A stretch of 64,000 nt of DNA from Thermoanaerobacter wiegelii Rt8.B1 (GCF_000147695.2 NC_015958.1:1404501-1468500); one strand, 5' to 3'; counted from the first letter of the stretch, positions 46,773-58,361 are shown. The notes: generated by a model from the sequence alone, not told the origin. Numbers and translations are program-made.

Positions 46773-48650
46773 TTAAAATCTCGCCTCCACTGTACTATAT
46801 ACCTGTCCATCTATATCCACCTCAAGCGTAGCTTTACCTTTATATGCCGTAACAGGCACTGTAAGTGGACTGTCTTGATAAGTGTGCTCGGCAGAATATA
46901 CTAGATTCTTTTGTCCGTTTTGTATTACATACACATCCACTTTCATAGTACCCGGTTTGTCGGGCAATTTAATAATAACATTTTTAGTTTGTTGTTGTAA
47001 AGAATCTTGAGGCATCTTGCTAACAATTAAATCTATCGGACTTCCCTTTTGAACCTCACTATTTGGAGGAACACTTTGCTCTAACACAATGTTTTCTGGT
47101 ACATCAGTTGTCTCTTTATAAATGACTTTACCTAATTTTAAACCAGCATTTTCTAAGGCAGTTGTCGCTTCCTCCAATGTCATATTAACTACGTTAGGCA
47201 TTATTGCAGGCTGTGGACCTTTGCTAACATACAGATCAATCACTGTGTTATATTCTACCTGTACTCCCTGTCTTGGATTTTGGTCAAAAACATACTCTTT
47301 AGGAAACTGGTCATTATATTGTTCTATAATATTTGCTTTGAGGCCCATATTCTCAAGAATATTTTTAGCCTCTAAATAATCTTTATTTATCACATTAGGC
47401 ACCACAACAACTTGCTTACCTTTACTAATCACCACGTAGACCGTACTTCCAACTTTTACTACGCTCCCTTGTGGAGGGTCTTGAGATAAAATAGTATTTT
47501 CAGGTTTATCGCTATACCGCTCTTCACTTATCTCCATTTTTAAATTATGGTCTGACAAAATTTTACTTGCCTGATTTAATGACGAACCCACCACATTTGG
47601 AACTACCACATCGCTTACTTTGAAAAAGTTATTGAGGACATACATCGTACCATAAGCTAAAGAAGCCAGTAGCAAGAGAATTAATAAAACAGTTGCTATT
47701 CTTTTTATGACATTTCTCCTTTTCTTTTCTTTTTCCTTCCTTTGTGCCGCTCTCTTTAACTCCTCTACATCTTTAGAAGGAATCACTCGTGTTTTTGTGA
47801 TTTCTTCTTCTTTGAAATTTAGTTCTTTAGGGTTTCGCAAAAAAGTGTCTAAGTCCTTAAGAAAATCTGCTGCAGTTTGATACCTTAGATTTACATCCTT
47901 TTGAGTAGCTTTTAAAACTATTTGATCTAATTCTTTCGGCACTTTGTCATTTAGCTTTGAAGGGGGGATTATATCTTCTTGAATGTGTTTTAAAGCAACA
48001 GAAATAGGACTATCGCCCTCAAAAGGCACTTTTCCCGTTAACATTTCATAAAGGACGATTCCTAAAGAGTAAATATCCGTCCTTTCATCTACTATTCCAC
48101 CCCTTGCCTGTTCAGGCGAAAAATAATAAGCAGTCCCTACTACATCTCCAGTGTAAGTTATAGTAGAACCATTCGCAGCTCGTGCAATTCCAAAATCAGT
48201 AACTTTCACCACATCGTCATCAGTAACAAGAATATTTTGAGGTTTTATATCTCTGTGAATAATGCGATTCCTATTGGCATGGTCCAATGCCTTGCAAACT
48301 TGTCGTGCTATTTCTATCGCTCTACCTACCTCTAATGGCCCACCATTTTCACTTATAAGCTTTTTTAAGGTACGTCCCTTTACATATTCCATCACAATGT
48401 AGTAAATATCCCCTTCTTGCCCAACATCGTATATACTCACTATATTAGGGTGAGAAAGACTTGCTGCTGCCTGAGATTCTCTTCTAAATTTTTTTACAAA
48501 ATCCTCATCTGCTGCAAATTCAGGCCTCAAAATCTTGATTGCCACTATTCTGTTAAGGAGATGACACTTTGCTTTGTAAACTTTAGCCATTCCGCCTTCG
48601 CCAATTTTCTCTAATATTTCATAGCGGTTACCTAATATACGTCCAATCAT
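46773..48650 (-). CDS. prkC: PASTA-domain serine/threonine protein kinase
   Basis: Membrane kinase that senses peptidoglycan fragments and controls germination, cell wall and translation. Kinase domain at residues 1-265 ([36 protein letters not shown]), a basic linker, one transmembrane span at about 318-340, then three PASTA repeats (each opening with VVPNVVG/VVPNVIN/IMPNVVN) and a C-terminal beta-rich tail of about 70 residues. Its ATG overlaps the prpC stop by 4 bases, so kinase and phosphatase are coupled. Confidence 0.96.
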   Translation of the reverse strand: MIGRILGNRYEILEKIGEGGMAKVYKAKCHLLNRIVAIKILRPEFAADEDFVKKFRRESQAAASLSHPNIVSIYDVGQEGDIYYIVMEYVKGRTLKKLISENGGPLEVGRAIEIARQVCKALDHANRNRIIHRDIKPQNILVTDDDVVKVTDFGIARAANGSTITYTGDVVGTAYYFSPEQARGGIVDERTDIYSLGIVLYEMLTGKVPFEGDSPISVALKHIQEDIIPPSKLNDKVPKELDQIVLKATQKDVNLRYQTAADFLKDLDTFLRNPKELNFKEEEITKTRVIPSKDVEELKRAAQRKEKEKKRRNVIKRIATVLLILLLLASLAYGTMYVLNNFFKVSDVVVPNVVGSSLNQASKILSDHNLKMEISEERYSDKPENTILSQDPPQGSVVKVGSTVYVVISKGKQVVVVPNVINKDYLEAKNILENMGLKANIIEQYNDQFPKEYVFDQNPRQGVQVEYNTVIDLYVSKGPQPAIMPNVVNMTLEEATTALENAGLKLGKVIYKETTDVPENIVLEQSVPPNSEVQKGSPIDLIVSKMPQDSLQQQTKNVIIKLPDKPGTMKVDVYVIQNGQKNLVYSAEHTYQDSPLTVPVTAYKGKATLEVDIDGQVYSTVEARF

Positions 48651-49390
48651 GATGTCACCTCCTTAACAGCAATAAGAGTTATGTTATCGTATCCACCGTT
48701 AGCCTTTGCAAGATTTACCAAATTAACACAAGAGGTATTTATATCTTCATTCTTAGTAAATTCATCTAAAATTTGTTGGTCTGTCACCAAATTAGTAAGC
48801 CCATCTGTGCATAAAAGCAAAATATCTTCTGGCATAACAGTGTCATGAAATATATCTACTTTTACATCCTCATCAACTCCCAAAGCCCTGGTTATTATAT
48901 TTTTTTGAGGATGAACTCGGGCTTCTTCATGAGTTATTTTACCCATTTTTACAAGTTCTTCTACAAATGAATGGTCTTCTGTAATTTGTTTTATGTGGTT
49001 ATCTCTTATTAAATAAGCCCTACTGTCTCCAATATGTCCTATAAAAAAATGATTTTTTTCAAAAAATAACAAAGTAAGGGTAGTACCCATCCCAGTTAAT
49101 TCACACTCTGAACAGGCTTGAGAATAAACAACTTTATTAGCATATTTAATTGATTTCTCTATAAAACCTTCTATAGAGAAAATTTCTTTATCATGTAGTT
49201 TAAAATAATTCTTTTTAAAATAATCAACAGTGGCTTCAACTGCAGACTTACTTGCAACTTCACCCCCATTATGGCCTCCCATTCCATCTGCTACAATAAA
49301 CAGTGGCAAATCTTTTTCCTCTGAGGCATAATAATAATCTTCATTTTTTTCTCTCACATTGCCAATATCAGTTAGGGCAGCTACAATCAT
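48647..49390 (-). CDS. prpC: PP2C-family serine/threonine phosphatase (Stp)
   Basis: Metal-dependent phosphatase that reverses Prk[39 protein letters not shown] and [11 protein letters not shown] carry the metal-binding aspartates. 247 residues. It is 8 bases downstream of rlmN and coupled to prkC. Confidence 0.96.
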   Translation of the reverse strand: MIVAALTDIGNVREKNEDYYYASEEKDLPLFIVADGMGGHNGGEVASKSAVEATVDYFKKNYFKLHDKEIFSIEGFIEKSIKYANKVVYSQACSECELTGMGTTLTLLFFEKNHFFIGHIGDSRAYLIRDNHIKQITEDHSFVEELVKMGKITHEEARVHPQKNIITRALGVDEDVKVDIFHDTVMPEDILLLCTDGLTNLVTDQQILDEFTKNEDINTSCVNLVNLAKANGGYDNITLIAVKEVTS

Positions 49391-49397
49391 AAAAACC

Positions 49398-50426
49398 CTA
49401 CCTTTCCTTTAAATACTTTCTCCTCAGCTGTCCACAGGCAGCTTCAATATCGCTTCCCAATTCCCTTCTCACTGTACACGATATCCCTGCATCTTCAATA
49501 ATTTTTTTAAACATCATAACTTTTTCATTGTTTGCCTTTTTAAAGCCTATTTCTTTTACATAATTAATAGGTATCAAATTGACATGGCACAACATCCCTT
49601 TTAATAAATCAACCAATTGATACGCATGTTCTTTTTTATCATTTACTCCTTCAATTAAAGAATACTCAAAAGTTATCCTGCGCCTTGTTTTTTCTACATA
49701 ATACTTACAAGCTTTCATCAATTCCTCTAATGGATAAGCCTTATTTATTGGCATTAGTTGAGTTCTCAATTCATCATTAGGAGCATGTAATGAAATAGAT
49801 AAATTAACCTGTAGTTTTTCATCTGCAAATTGATAAATTTTAGGAACTATTCCACAAGTAGATATAGTTATATGCCTGCCGCCTATTCCTAAACCCTGGG
49901 GGTTATTCACTATTTTTATAAATTTCATCACTTCATCATAATTGTCAAAAGGTTCCCCACTTCCCATCAAAACAATATTAGAAATCTTGCCATAGTCGCC
50001 GTCTATAGCAATAACTTGGTCTATCATCTCTGAAGCTTTCAAATCTCTAACTTTACCTCCAATAGCAGAAGCACAAAAGCTACATCTCATATTGCACCCT
50101 ACTTGAGTAGAAACACAAGCAGTATTTCCAAACCTGTATTTTATAGCAACTCCTTCAATAATATTGTTGTCTTCCAGCAAAAAAAGGTATTTCACCGTAT
50201 CATCTACTTCAGAAACCCTTCTTGCTTCAATTTTCAGTTGTGAAATATAAGCAATTTCTTTTAATTTTGAGCGCAAATTCTTAGAGATATCTGTCATTTC
50301 GTCAAAATCTGTAATTTTTTTGTCGTAAATCCACTTGTAAATCTGCTTAGCTCTATATCTACTCTCTCCAATATTTACAAAAAATTCTTCCATTTCTTCC
50401 AAGGTCATATCCTTTAAATTGTACAA
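49398..50426 (-). CDS. rlmN: Dual-specificity 23S rRNA/tRNA methyltransferase RlmN
   Basis: Radical SAM enzyme making m2A2503 in 23S rRNA and m2A37 in tRNA. The iron-sulfur motif is CNMRCSFCASAIGG, with VLMGSGEPFDNYDEVMKF and the C-terminal catalytic cysteine in GSDIEAACGQL. 342 residues, normal. In the rsmB-rlmN-prpC-prkC run. Confidence 0.97.
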   Translation of the reverse strand: MYNLKDMTLEEMEEFFVNIGESRYRAKQIYKWIYDKKITDFDEMTDISKNLRSKLKEIAYISQLKIEARRVSEVDDTVKYLFLLEDNNIIEGVAIKYRFGNTACVSTQVGCNMRCSFCASAIGGKVRDLKASEMIDQVIAIDGDYGKISNIVLMGSGEPFDNYDEVMKFIKIVNNPQGLGIGGRHITISTCGIVPKIYQFADEKLQVNLSISLHAPNDELRTQLMPINKAYPLEELMKACKYYVEKTRRRITFEYSLIEGVNDKKEHAYQLVDLLKGMLCHVNLIPINYVKEIGFKKANNEKVMMFKKIIEDAGISCTVRRELGSDIEAACGQLRRKYLKER

Positions 50427-50441
50427 CTTAAAATACCTCCA

Positions 50442-51776
50442 CTATTTTATTCTTTTCAACTTACTTATAAAAAAGCCATCAATTTCATGTTCTAAAGGTG
50501 TAATTTGTACATATCCTAAAGAATCAGTTTCAATGCTTAATCCACTTGGCATCTCAGCTTTTATATCAACCAATTTAAAATCAGGGTGTTCTTTTAAAAA
50601 TTTCATTATTACATTTTGATTTTCTTCCTTTCCTATAGTGCAGGTACTATACACCAAAAATCCACCTTTTTTTACATATTTTGAACTGGAGTCTAAGATT
50701 TTATATTGAGCTTCAATTAATTCTGAAATTTCTTTTCTCGTATAATTCTTTAACTTAATATCGGGTTTTTTTCTGATTATACCGATACCTGTACAAGGAA
50801 CATCTGCTAAGACTTTATCAGCCTTTTCCAAATACTTTTCATTGACAAAAGTAGAGTCAAAGACTTCAGTTTTTACGTTTGTAATTCCTAATCTTTTACA
50901 ATTTTCTTTTATCAACTCTAATCTATGAGGATGCAAATCAAAAGCGATAACTTCACCACTATTTTTCATCAATTGTGCTATATGAGTCGTTTTACCACCA
51001 GGAGCAGCACACACATCTAATACTGTGTCTCCTTCTTTAGGATTTAAAGTTTTAGAAACCAACATAGAAGCCTCATCCTGAATGTAAATAAGCCCTTCTT
51101 TGTACAATTGATGCCTTTCAGGGTTTTTAATATCTATATACAGTGCTTCTTCTAGATAATAACCTTTTTTATAAACAATACCGTCAGAATCTAATAGCCT
51201 TTTCAAATCTTCAATATCAATCTTTAGAGTATTAACCCTGTAGCAAATTTCAGGCCTTTCATTTAAACTTTTTAAAAGCGCCTCTGCCTTCTCTTCATCA
51301 TAATTATTTAGTAATCTTTCCACAATCCAATCAGGATAAGAATATGTTACCTTCAAATATTGCTTTAAATCCCTCTCTTTATCAGGGAAAATTACTTTTT
51401 CTTTTTCTCTCTCATAGTTTCTTAAAACTGCATTTATAAAATTTGCTCTCTTTATCCCTAATACTTTTTTAGCTATATTAACTGTCTCATTTATAGCTGC
51501 ATAAGAAGGAACTTTGTCCATGTACAAAAGCTGGTATAATCCCATTTCAAGAAAAATCATGGTTTTTAAATCCGGAGCCTTCTTTACAAAAAAAGAAAGT
51601 ATAAAATCTAATGTGTACTTTCTTTCAATAACACCAAATACCAACTCTTTAGTAAAACCTCTATCTATTTCTTTTAATTCTTGACTTCTTAAATGCTTAT
51701 TAAAGGAAATATTCGCATAAGCTTCTTTTGACAACACTTCTTGAAGTATTTTATACGCTATTTCTCTTGGTTTCAT
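50442..51776 (-). CDS. rsmB: 16S rRNA (cytosine-C5)-methyltransferase RsmB
   Basis: Makes m5C967 in 16S rRNA. It has an N-terminal NusB-like domain (about residues 1-140), then the SAM domain with VCAAPGGKTTHIAQLM, the catalytic DVPCTGIGIIRKKPD and YSTCTIGKEENQ. 444 residues. Follows the YugP gene by 18 bases. Confidence 0.96.
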   Translation of the reverse strand: MKPREIAYKILQEVLSKEAYANISFNKHLRSQELKEIDRGFTKELVFGVIERKYTLDFILSFFVKKAPDLKTMIFLEMGLYQLLYMDKVPSYAAINETVNIAKKVLGIKRANFINAVLRNYEREKEKVIFPDKERDLKQYLKVTYSYPDWIVERLLNNYDEEKAEALLKSLNERPEICYRVNTLKIDIEDLKRLLDSDGIVYKKGYYLEEALYIDIKNPERHQLYKEGLIYIQDEASMLVSKTLNPKEGDTVLDVCAAPGGKTTHIAQLMKNSGEVIAFDLHPHRLELIKENCKRLGITNVKTEVFDSTFVNEKYLEKADKVLADVPCTGIGIIRKKPDIKLKNYTRKEISELIEAQYKILDSSSKYVKKGGFLVYSTCTIGKEENQNVIMKFLKEHPDFKLVDIKAEMPSGLSIETDSLGYVQITPLEHEIDGFFISKLKRIK

Positions 51777-51794
51777 TTATTGTATTTTTCTCCT

Positions 51795-52487
51795 TTACTC
51801 TCTGCTATTTCTTATAATAATCAATCTTAAAAGCTGCATAATAGAAACTAATGCTGCAGCTACATAAGTCAAAGCAGCAGCTTGTAAAACCTTCCGAGCG
51901 GGTTCAATATCTTCTCTTGTAAAAAGCGCATTTGATTGAAGAAGCGCTATTGCTCTATTGCTTGCATCAAATTCCACAGGCAAAGTAATAACCTGAAAAA
52001 GCACTGCTGCACTAAAAAGAAGTATACCTATATTTATCAAATGTAATCCAGGAGCACCCATGAAAAATCCCAAAATTATTAAAGGCCAAGCTAAATTAGC
52101 CCCTAAATTAGCTACAGGAACAAGACTGTTTCTTACAGTCAAAGGCACATAGCCTTTTGCGTGTTGTATCGCATGCCCTGCTTCATGGGCAGCTACTCCT
52201 ATTGCAGCTATAGATTCACTCCCATAAACAGATTCAGAAAGTCTTAAAACTTTTGCTCTTGGATCATAATGGTCAGTCAAATTGCCCGGTATCCTTTCAA
52301 TTCTAACATCATAAAGCCCCATACTATCCAATATCTTTCTCGCTACTTCCTCTGCGGTATATCCATATCTATTTCTGACGCGAGCATACTTGCTAAAAGT
52401 GCTCTGCACCTTAGCTTGTGCATACATAGCAAATATTAAAGCAGGTATTAAAAGTATTATTGTGGTATCCCAAAACATATTATTCAC
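51795..52487 (-). CDS. YugP family zinc metallopeptidase
   Basis: Membrane protein of 230 residues with an N-terminal span, the zinc motif HEAGHAIQHAKG (HExxH-like) at about 98-109, and further hydrophobic segments at about 125-165 and 200-222. A predicted neutral zinc peptidase with no known substrate. Its start overlaps the DUF116 stop by 4 bases; this pair between fmt and rsmB is common in clostridia. Confidence 0.9.
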   Translation of the reverse strand: MNNMFWDTTIILLIPALIFAMYAQAKVQSTFSKYARVRNRYGYTAEEVARKILDSMGLYDVRIERIPGNLTDHYDPRAKVLRLSESVYGSESIAAIGVAAHEAGHAIQHAKGYVPLTVRNSLVPVANLGANLAWPLIILGFFMGAPGLHLINIGILLFSAAVLFQVITLPVEFDASNRAIALLQSNALFTREDIEPARKVLQAAALTYVAAALVSIMQLLRLIIIRNSRE

Positions 52488-53236
52488 CCTCCATTTAACA
52501 ATTTTTTTATAGTCTCTTCAATTTTTTGCACATCTACCCGAGTGTTAAAGCAAGGACCATTAGGTCTCTCATTTATTATACCATAAACAGGGATTTGCTT
52601 CACGTCTTGCATGCCACTTGTCAAATCTCTTTCACAAGCAATTGCTATTATTACCTTTGGCTTTGTGTCCTTTACTACTTTTCTTGCAAGAGTACCTCCT
52701 GTAGCAACTGCCACATTTACACCATATTTTTCTTTAAAGTTTACTAAATCATTGATTTGGCACTTCCCACATCGTCTACAATTATCTATATCATAAGTCA
52801 CTTTAAATTTACATCCGCTGTATTGTATGCAATGAGGTGCCAATATCAATATGTCTTGTGGAGCATATCTCTTTATATTTTTATTAAACAAAAAATTCTT
52901 TATTTCAATGTAAGACTGCTCTACCTTTTCAATCTTTAAATCCAAAACTCTTGCTACAAATACCACTAAAGGATAAAAAAGGTCTAAAAAATTTGCTATG
53001 AAAGAGCTTAAAAATTTGTTAGATTTTTTACTGACCACCACATAAAAAGTTGCTCCAATAACAGCTACAATTAAAGCCATCAAAAAGAGAACAAAAATCA
53101 TTAACGTCATAAGTAGATATTTATAAAGTTCAATTCTACCTCTATTTATTACGTATAAAATTCCCAAAACAATTAAAGTAAAAACCAAAAAGGTAACTGC
53201 CAATATCCCCAAAAAAACTCTTTTTTTCCCCTTCAA
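52484..53236 (-). CDS. DUF116 family membrane protein with cysteine cluster
   Basis: A 250-residue protein with two N-terminal transmembrane spans (about 8-30 and 40-68) and a soluble domain holding about eight cysteines (APHCIQYSGCKFKV, NCRRCGKCQIND, IACERDL, GPCFNTR) that suggest an iron-sulfur or zinc site. The function of DUF116 is not known. Tightly placed between fmt and the YugP peptidase. Confidence 0.85.
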   Translation of the reverse strand: MKGKKRVFLGILAVTFLVFTLIVLGILYVINRGRIELYKYLLMTLMIFVLFLMALIVAVIGATFYVVVSKKSNKFLSSFIANFLDLFYPLVVFVARVLDLKIEKVEQSYIEIKNFLFNKNIKRYAPQDILILAPHCIQYSGCKFKVTYDIDNCRRCGKCQINDLVNFKEKYGVNVAVATGGTLARKVVKDTKPKVIIAIACERDLTSGMQDVKQIPVYGIINERPNGPCFNTRVDVQKIEETIKKLLNGG

Positions 53237-53256
53237 AAGTAATTCTCCTTTTTAAA

Positions 53257-54189
53257 TTATCTAAAGATTGTCCCTTCAGGTATATTGTGACCTATTAAAT
53301 ATTCACTAATACCCATTTTTTTAGAACCTTCTTGTTGAATTTCTACTATCTTTAGGGCATCTTTACCGCATTTCACGATTAAGTCCCCTTTTGACTTTAA
53401 AACTGTTCCATTTTCTTCATTCCCATTGTATTCAACTATTTCGCCTTTCCAGATTTTTAGCATTTTATCCCCATAGAAAGTATAACAACCAGGCCAAGGC
53501 TTCATTCCCCTTATCAAATTTCGTATTTCTTCTGCCGTTTTATTCCAATCTATATGTCCCATTTCTTTAGTAAGTATTGGTGAATAAGAAGCCTCCTCTT
53601 CCCGCTGTTTCACAGGAAGCAAAGTACCTTGTTCTAACGCCTTTAAGGTTTCTATCAAAACCTCTGCTCCTAATCGAGAAAGCTTATAATGAAGTGTTTC
53701 CGCATCATCTTTATCTAAAATAGGAATAGATTTTTTGATAAGCATATCTCCTGTATCCAATCCCTTATCCATAAGCATTGTAGTAATACCCGTTTCTTTT
53801 TCACCATTGATTATAGCCCAATTAATCGGAGCAGCTCCTCTGTATTTTGGCAAAAGAGAAGCATGGACATTTATGCAGCCGTATTTGGGCAGTGTCAAAA
53901 CCTCTTCAGGCAAAATCTTTCCATAAGCTGCAACAACTATGACATCGGGATTTATCTCTTTTAATCTGTTTAAAAACTCTGGGTTGTTTTTTATTTTCTC
54001 CGGCTGTAAAATTTCTACTCCTTTTTGCAATGCCACTTCTTTGACAGGGGAAAAACTAAGTTTCATTCCTCTTCCTTTCTGTTTATCTGGCTGCGTAACC
54101 ACTGCAGCCACATCATACCCTTCTTCAAAAAGTTTTTGCAAAGAGGGGACGGCAAAGTCAGGCGTCCCCATAAAGACAATTTTCAACAA
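53257..54189 (-). CDS. fmt: Methionyl-tRNA formyltransferase
   Basis: Formylates initiator Met-tRNA. MKLIVFMGTPDFAVPSL-like start, the formyl-folate site NVHASLLPKYRGAAPINWAI and DTGDML are present, and a C-terminal OB-type tRNA domain. 310 residues. Directly follows def with no gap; def and Fmt act at the start and end of N-formyl-methionine use. Confidence 0.97.
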   Translation of the reverse strand: MLKIVFMGTPDFAVPSLQKLFEEGYDVAAVVTQPDKQKGRGMKLSFSPVKEVALQKGVEILQPEKIKNNPEFLNRLKEINPDVIVVAAYGKILPEEVLTLPKYGCINVHASLLPKYRGAAPINWAIINGEKETGITTMLMDKGLDTGDMLIKKSIPILDKDDAETLHYKLSRLGAEVLIETLKALEQGTLLPVKQREEEASYSPILTKEMGHIDWNKTAEEIRNLIRGMKPWPGCYTFYGDKMLKIWKGEIVEYNGNEENGTVLKSKGDLIVKCGKDALKIVEIQQEGSKKMGISEYLIGHNIPEGTIFR

Positions 54190-54669
54190 TCATACCTCCT
54201 TGACATTTTCTTTCTCTTCTTCATCTAAAAATCTTATAGCCTTATCTATAAACAGAACCCCGTTTAAATGGTCTATTTCATGGCATAAAGCTCTTGCCAG
54301 TAAATCCTCTCCTTCAATTTCTCTCTCTTTACCTTCTCTATCCAAATATTTTACTTTTACTTTTTTAGGCCTTTTAACCTCTCCTACTACTCCCGGAATA
54401 CTTAAACAGCCTTCGGCCCCTACCTGTTCTCCTTCTTCATACACAATCTCAGGGTTTATAAGCTCTAAAAGTCCTTCTCCCACATCTATGACAACTAACC
54501 TTCTCAAAACTCCTATTTGATTAGCAGCTAATCCAACTCCATCATTGAGATACATAGTTTGTGCCATATCCTCTAATATAGTGAGAATATGAGGATTTAT
54601 CTCTGTAACAGGTTTTGCTTTTTTCTTTAAGACCTCATCTCCATTTTTTCTAATATACCTTATTGCCAA
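54190..54669 (-). CDS. def: Peptide deformylase
   Basis: Removes the formyl group from new proteins. The three metal-site motifs are [20 protein letters not shown] and [12 protein letters not shown] (HExxH-type). 159 residues, normal. Lies between priA and fmt, as in most Firmicutes. Confidence 0.97.
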   Translation of the reverse strand: MAIRYIRKNGDEVLKKKAKPVTEINPHILTILEDMAQTMYLNDGVGLAANQIGVLRRLVVIDVGEGLLELINPEIVYEEGEQVGAEGCLSIPGVVGEVKRPKKVKVKYLDREGKEREIEGEDLLARALCHEIDHLNGVLFIDKAIRFLDEEEKENVKEV

Positions 54670-54688
54670 AATAAATACCTCCTTAAAT

Positions 54689-56887
54689 TTACATGATATT
54701 CAAAGGGTCAATGTCTACAGCTATCCTTATATCCTTAGGATATTTCATCTTTTGAATTTCTTCTGCTATCTCTGTCAAGATATTTCTATCTTCACTTTTT
54801 AAAATGACCTGCCATCTATATCGGTTGTTTATTTTACTTATAGGAGCTGGAGCAGGTCCTAGTATTTTATTATAACTCTTATTTTGAAGTTTGTTAATAA
54901 GCTTTTGACAAGTTAAATAAGTGTTTGCAGCAGTGTTTTTAACTTCTTCTTCCTCTTCTCCTGATATCACTATATTCATTAGATGTGAAAAGGGAGGATA
55001 TCTAAAAATTTCTCTGTATTTTATCTCTTCGTTGTAAAACTTCACATAATTTTGCTGTTTTGCAGTAACTATACTGTAGTGGTCATCTTCATAGGTCTGT
55101 ATTACTACTCTTCCAGGCTTTTCACCTCTTCCTGCCCTTCCAGCTACCTGAGTAAGCAGCTGAAAAGTCCTCTCACTGGACCTAAAATCAGGAAGATTTA
55201 AAGTTATATCCGCAAGTATTACTCCCACCAACGTAACATTTGGAATGTCAAAGCCTTTAGATATCATTTGCGTACCGATTAGAATGTCTGCCTTACCATT
55301 TCTAAAGTCATAAAAAATTTTCTCATGAGACCCTTTTTTTCTTGTGGTATCTACATCCATCCTCAAAACTCTTGCATTAGGAAAAAACTTTTTTATGTCG
55401 TTTTCTACCCTTTCGGTCCCTATGCCTAAATACCTAATCCTTTTACTTCCACATTTAGGGCATGTTTCTTTCATAGTCTCCTCATAACCACAATAATGGC
55501 AAACCAATTTTTTATCTTCAAAATGATAAGTTAAAGAAATATCACAATTAGGACATTTAGGCACATAACCGCAATCTCTGCAGGAAACAAATGAAGAGTA
55601 TCCTCTTCTGTTTAAAAAAAGAATAGTTTGCTCTTTCCTTTTAAGATTTTCTTTTATATAGGAAAATAATTTACGACTGAATATTGAAGTATTTCCGCTT
55701 GCCAATTCCTCACTCATATTGACAACTTCTATCTGCGGCATAGAAACATTAATCCTTTTTGTAAGTCTTATAAGTTTATATTCTCCTTTATTAGCTTTAT
55801 AATAGGTCTCTAAAGAAGGAGTAGCACTGGCCATAACCAGAACTGCTTTTTCTATTTCACACCGCTTTTCTGCCACTTCTTTAGCATTATATTTAGGTCT
55901 TAAGTCTGATTGTTTGTAGGTAGTCTCATGCTCCTCGTCAATTATAATAAGTCCAAGATTATTAAAAGGGGCAAAAACTGCATTTCTCACACCAACTACT
56001 ACGTCCACTAAACCATTTTTTACTTTTCGCCATTCATCAAAACGCTCTCCCGGTGAAAGGCCACTGTGAATTACAGCCACTCTATTGCCAAATCGACCCA
56101 CAAACCTTTCAATAGTCTGAGGCGTCAATGAGATTTCTGGTACTAAAACTATAGCGCTTTTGCCTATTTTTATAGCTTCATCTATTAATTGAAGATAAAC
56201 TTCAGTTTTGCCACTTCCCGTAACTCCAAAAAGCAAATATTTATCAAAAGTACCTGTCAAGATAGATTTTTTAACTTCTTCTACAGCTCTTTTTTGTTCC
56301 TCTGTCAAAGATAAAGGTTTAGTCCTTTCAATATCTTTTATATTAAATCTCAAAACTTCTTCCTCATAAATTTCTATATACCCTTTATTTTGTAAACTTC
56401 TTATAACTCCATAGTCTATATTGAGCACCTTGACAAGCTCAGAAAGCCTAATAGGACTTCTATTTTTTAAATATTGTAAAATCTCATATTGCTTAGGGGC
56501 TCTTTTAGAAAGTTGGAAAGGTATCTCATCAATATTTATTTTCACAACCTTTACTTTCTTTTCCCCTTGCTTTATCCCTACAGGCATTATAGTCTGGAGA
56601 GCTTCAGAAAAATAACATTTATAATATTCCTTCATCCACTTAGCCAGTTCAATCATTTTTTCATCAAATATGCTATAGCTGTCTAAAATCCTATGGATAT
56701 CCTTTATTTTATCCACTGAATAAGACGCCTTGTCAGTAGTACTTATTACATAACCCTCTATAAACCTATTATTAAAAGGAACAGATACCCTCATTCCAAC
56801 TTTTATATCCATTCCTTCAGGAATCCGATAAGTATATACCCTGTCAGTATTAGAAGATTTAATATCTACAACGACCTCGGCAAACAT
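54689..56887 (-). CDS. priA: Primosomal protein N' (replication restart helicase PriA)
   Basis: Rebuilds replication forks away from oriC. N-terminal fork-binding domain, Walker [27 protein letters not shown] box, a zinc-binding domain with paired CxxC motifs ([31 protein letters not shown]) and the helicase C-terminal half ([13 protein letters not shown]). 732 residues, complete. A weak terminator precedes it. Confidence 0.97.
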   Translation of the reverse strand: MFAEVVVDIKSSNTDRVYTYRIPEGMDIKVGMRVSVPFNNRFIEGYVISTTDKASYSVDKIKDIHRILDSYSIFDEKMIELAKWMKEYYKCYFSEALQTIMPVGIKQGEKKVKVVKINIDEIPFQLSKRAPKQYEILQYLKNRSPIRLSELVKVLNIDYGVIRSLQNKGYIEIYEEEVLRFNIKDIERTKPLSLTEEQKRAVEEVKKSILTGTFDKYLLFGVTGSGKTEVYLQLIDEAIKIGKSAIVLVPEISLTPQTIERFVGRFGNRVAVIHSGLSPGERFDEWRKVKNGLVDVVVGVRNAVFAPFNNLGLIIIDEEHETTYKQSDLRPKYNAKEVAEKRCEIEKAVLVMASATPSLETYYKANKGEYKLIRLTKRINVSMPQIEVVNMSEELASGNTSIFSRKLFSYIKENLKRKEQTILFLNRRGYSSFVSCRDCGYVPKCPNCDISLTYHFEDKKLVCHYCGYEETMKETCPKCGSKRIRYLGIGTERVENDIKKFFPNARVLRMDVDTTRKKGSHEKIFYDFRNGKADILIGTQMISKGFDIPNVTLVGVILADITLNLPDFRSSERTFQLLTQVAGRAGRGEKPGRVVIQTYEDDHYSIVTAKQQNYVKFYNEEIKYREIFRYPPFSHLMNIVISGEEEEEVKNTAANTYLTCQKLINKLQNKSYNKILGPAPAPISKINNRYRWQVILKSEDRNILTEIAEEIQKMKYPKDIRIAVDIDPLNIM

Positions 56888-56917
56888 GGCAACCTCCGCC
56901 TATTAAATATTTACCAA

Positions 56918-56938
56918 ATAAAAAAAGCCGAAAGGCCT
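56918..56938 (-). terminator. Small terminator between coaBC and priA
   Basis: Short GCC/GGC stem capped by a tetraloop, flanked by AA/TT pairs and a run of seven T on the minus strand, overlapping the coaBC stop. The stem is short, so termination may be partial. Confidence 0.45.
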
Positions 56939-58137
56939 TACAACAATTTAGCTATTTCATCTAATATCACATGAGAAGCTTCTATCTTTGTCATCAAAGG
57001 ATACTCCTTTACGTTTAAATCTCTGTCTATGATTTTTATTATATTAGTGTCTACTTCAAAACCTGCTCCTTCTTGAGATACATCATTTGCAACTATTAAA
57101 TCCATATTTTTCTCCTTTAACTTTCTTTTTGCATATTCTACTAAATTAGTAGTTTCAGCAGCAAAGCCTATCAAAATCTGGTTTCCTTTTTTCTGTCCTA
57201 CTTCATACATTATGTCTGGATTTTTAACCAACTCAATAGTTAATTTCTCATCATCTTTTTTTATCTTTTCTTTTTTCATCTCTTTAGGTCTGTAGTCAGA
57301 AACAGCTGCAGCCCCTATGACAATGTCTACTTCATTAAGGTGCATCATGACAGCATTGTACATATCTACCGCTGTTTCTACAGGGATAAAAGTCACGTCT
57401 TTAGGTACCTCTATATAAGTAGGGCCAGAAACTAAAATCACTTGTGCTCCTCTTTCTATTAAAGCTTTCGCAATCTCATAGCCCATTTTACCCGAAGAGC
57501 GATTTGTAATGTATCTTACAGGGTCAAGAGGCTCTCGAGTAGGCCCTGCTGTTACTAATACCTTTTTCCCTTCAAAATCTCTTTTTTTCTCTTTGTACAA
57601 TAATTCTAAAATAGCTTTTTCAATCTCCTCTACATCAGCCAATCTTCCTGCACCATAAGTTCCACAAGCAAGCCTTCCGGCAGCTGGCTCCACAAATAAA
57701 AAACCATATTCTTTTAAAATTTTAATATTCTTTTGAGTTACAGGATTGGTATACATGTTTGTATTCATGGCGGGAGCAATTAATACAGGACTCTTTGTAG
57801 CAAGAATAGTAGTAGTTAACATATCGTCTGCAATGCCATGAGCAATCTTAGCAATAATATTTGCGGTTGCAGGAACTATTGCAAATACATCAGCTTTTTT
57901 TGCTAAAGAAATATGTTCAATTTCCCAATATTTCCTGTCTGTAAACATGTCAACAACTACTTTATTGTTAGTTAAAGCCTCAAAAGTGAGAGGGCTTATA
58001 AAATTTGTAGCTTCCTTTGTCATTATGACATCCACATTTATGTCTTTTTTTACTAGTCGAGATGTAAGGTCTGCAGCTTTATAAGCTGCTATACCTCCTG
58101 TAACCCCTAATACTACATTTTTTTTGCTTGTATTCAT
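56938..58137 (-). CDS. coaBC: Bifunctional phosphopantothenoylcysteine decarboxylase/synthase
   Basis: Two steps of coenzyme A synthesis. The N-terminal FMN decarboxylase part has VTGGIAAYKA, the HISLAKKADVF histidine and APAMNTNMYTNP; the C-terminal synthetase part has VTAGPTREPLDPVRYITNRSSGKMG. 399 residues. Follows rpoZ by 11 bases. CoaD is at 37117, elsewhere in the window. Confidence 0.97.
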   Translation of the reverse strand: MNTSKKNVVLGVTGGIAAYKAADLTSRLVKKDINVDVIMTKEATNFISPLTFEALTNNKVVVDMFTDRKYWEIEHISLAKKADVFAIVPATANIIAKIAHGIADDMLTTTILATKSPVLIAPAMNTNMYTNPVTQKNIKILKEYGFLFVEPAAGRLACGTYGAGRLADVEEIEKAILELLYKEKKRDFEGKKVLVTAGPTREPLDPVRYITNRSSGKMGYEIAKALIERGAQVILVSGPTYIEVPKDVTFIPVETAVDMYNAVMMHLNEVDIVIGAAAVSDYRPKEMKKEKIKKDDEKLTIELVKNPDIMYEVGQKKGNQILIGFAAETTNLVEYAKRKLKEKNMDLIVANDVSQEGAGFEVDTNIIKIIDRDLNVKEYPLMTKIEASHVILDEIAKLL

Positions 58138-58148
58138 TTCAACACCCT

Positions 58149-58361
58149 CTATTTTATTCCATATTTTTGCGGTCTTTCATAAGTAATAAGTCCTTTATTT
58201 ACTTCTTCTGTAGCAACTGTTACAGGTTTATCAGAATCTATGTCTACTAATTTAGTGTCACCAGCAATAAGCTGTCTTGCTCTTTTTGCAACTAAAGAAC
58301 ACAAAGTATATTTGCTATCTACTTTTTCCATTAAATCTACAATTGATGGATATAAAATCAT
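58149..58361 (-). CDS. rpoZ: DNA-directed RNA polymerase omega subunit
   Basis: Small RNA polymerase subunit that aids beta' folding. 70 residues with DSKYTLCSLVAKRARQLIAGD, the conserved core. Overlaps the gmk stop by 4 bases, the usual gmk-rpoZ-coaBC order. Confidence 0.96.
   Translation of the reverse strand: MILYPSIVDLMEKVDSKYTLCSLVAKRARQLIAGDTKLVDIDSDKPVTVATEEVNKGLITYERPQKYGIK

Noticed and set aside
53939..54520. Long plus-strand ORF of 193 codons
   Set aside because: Fully antisense to fmt and def, both clear genes; serine- and leucine-rich shadow translation.
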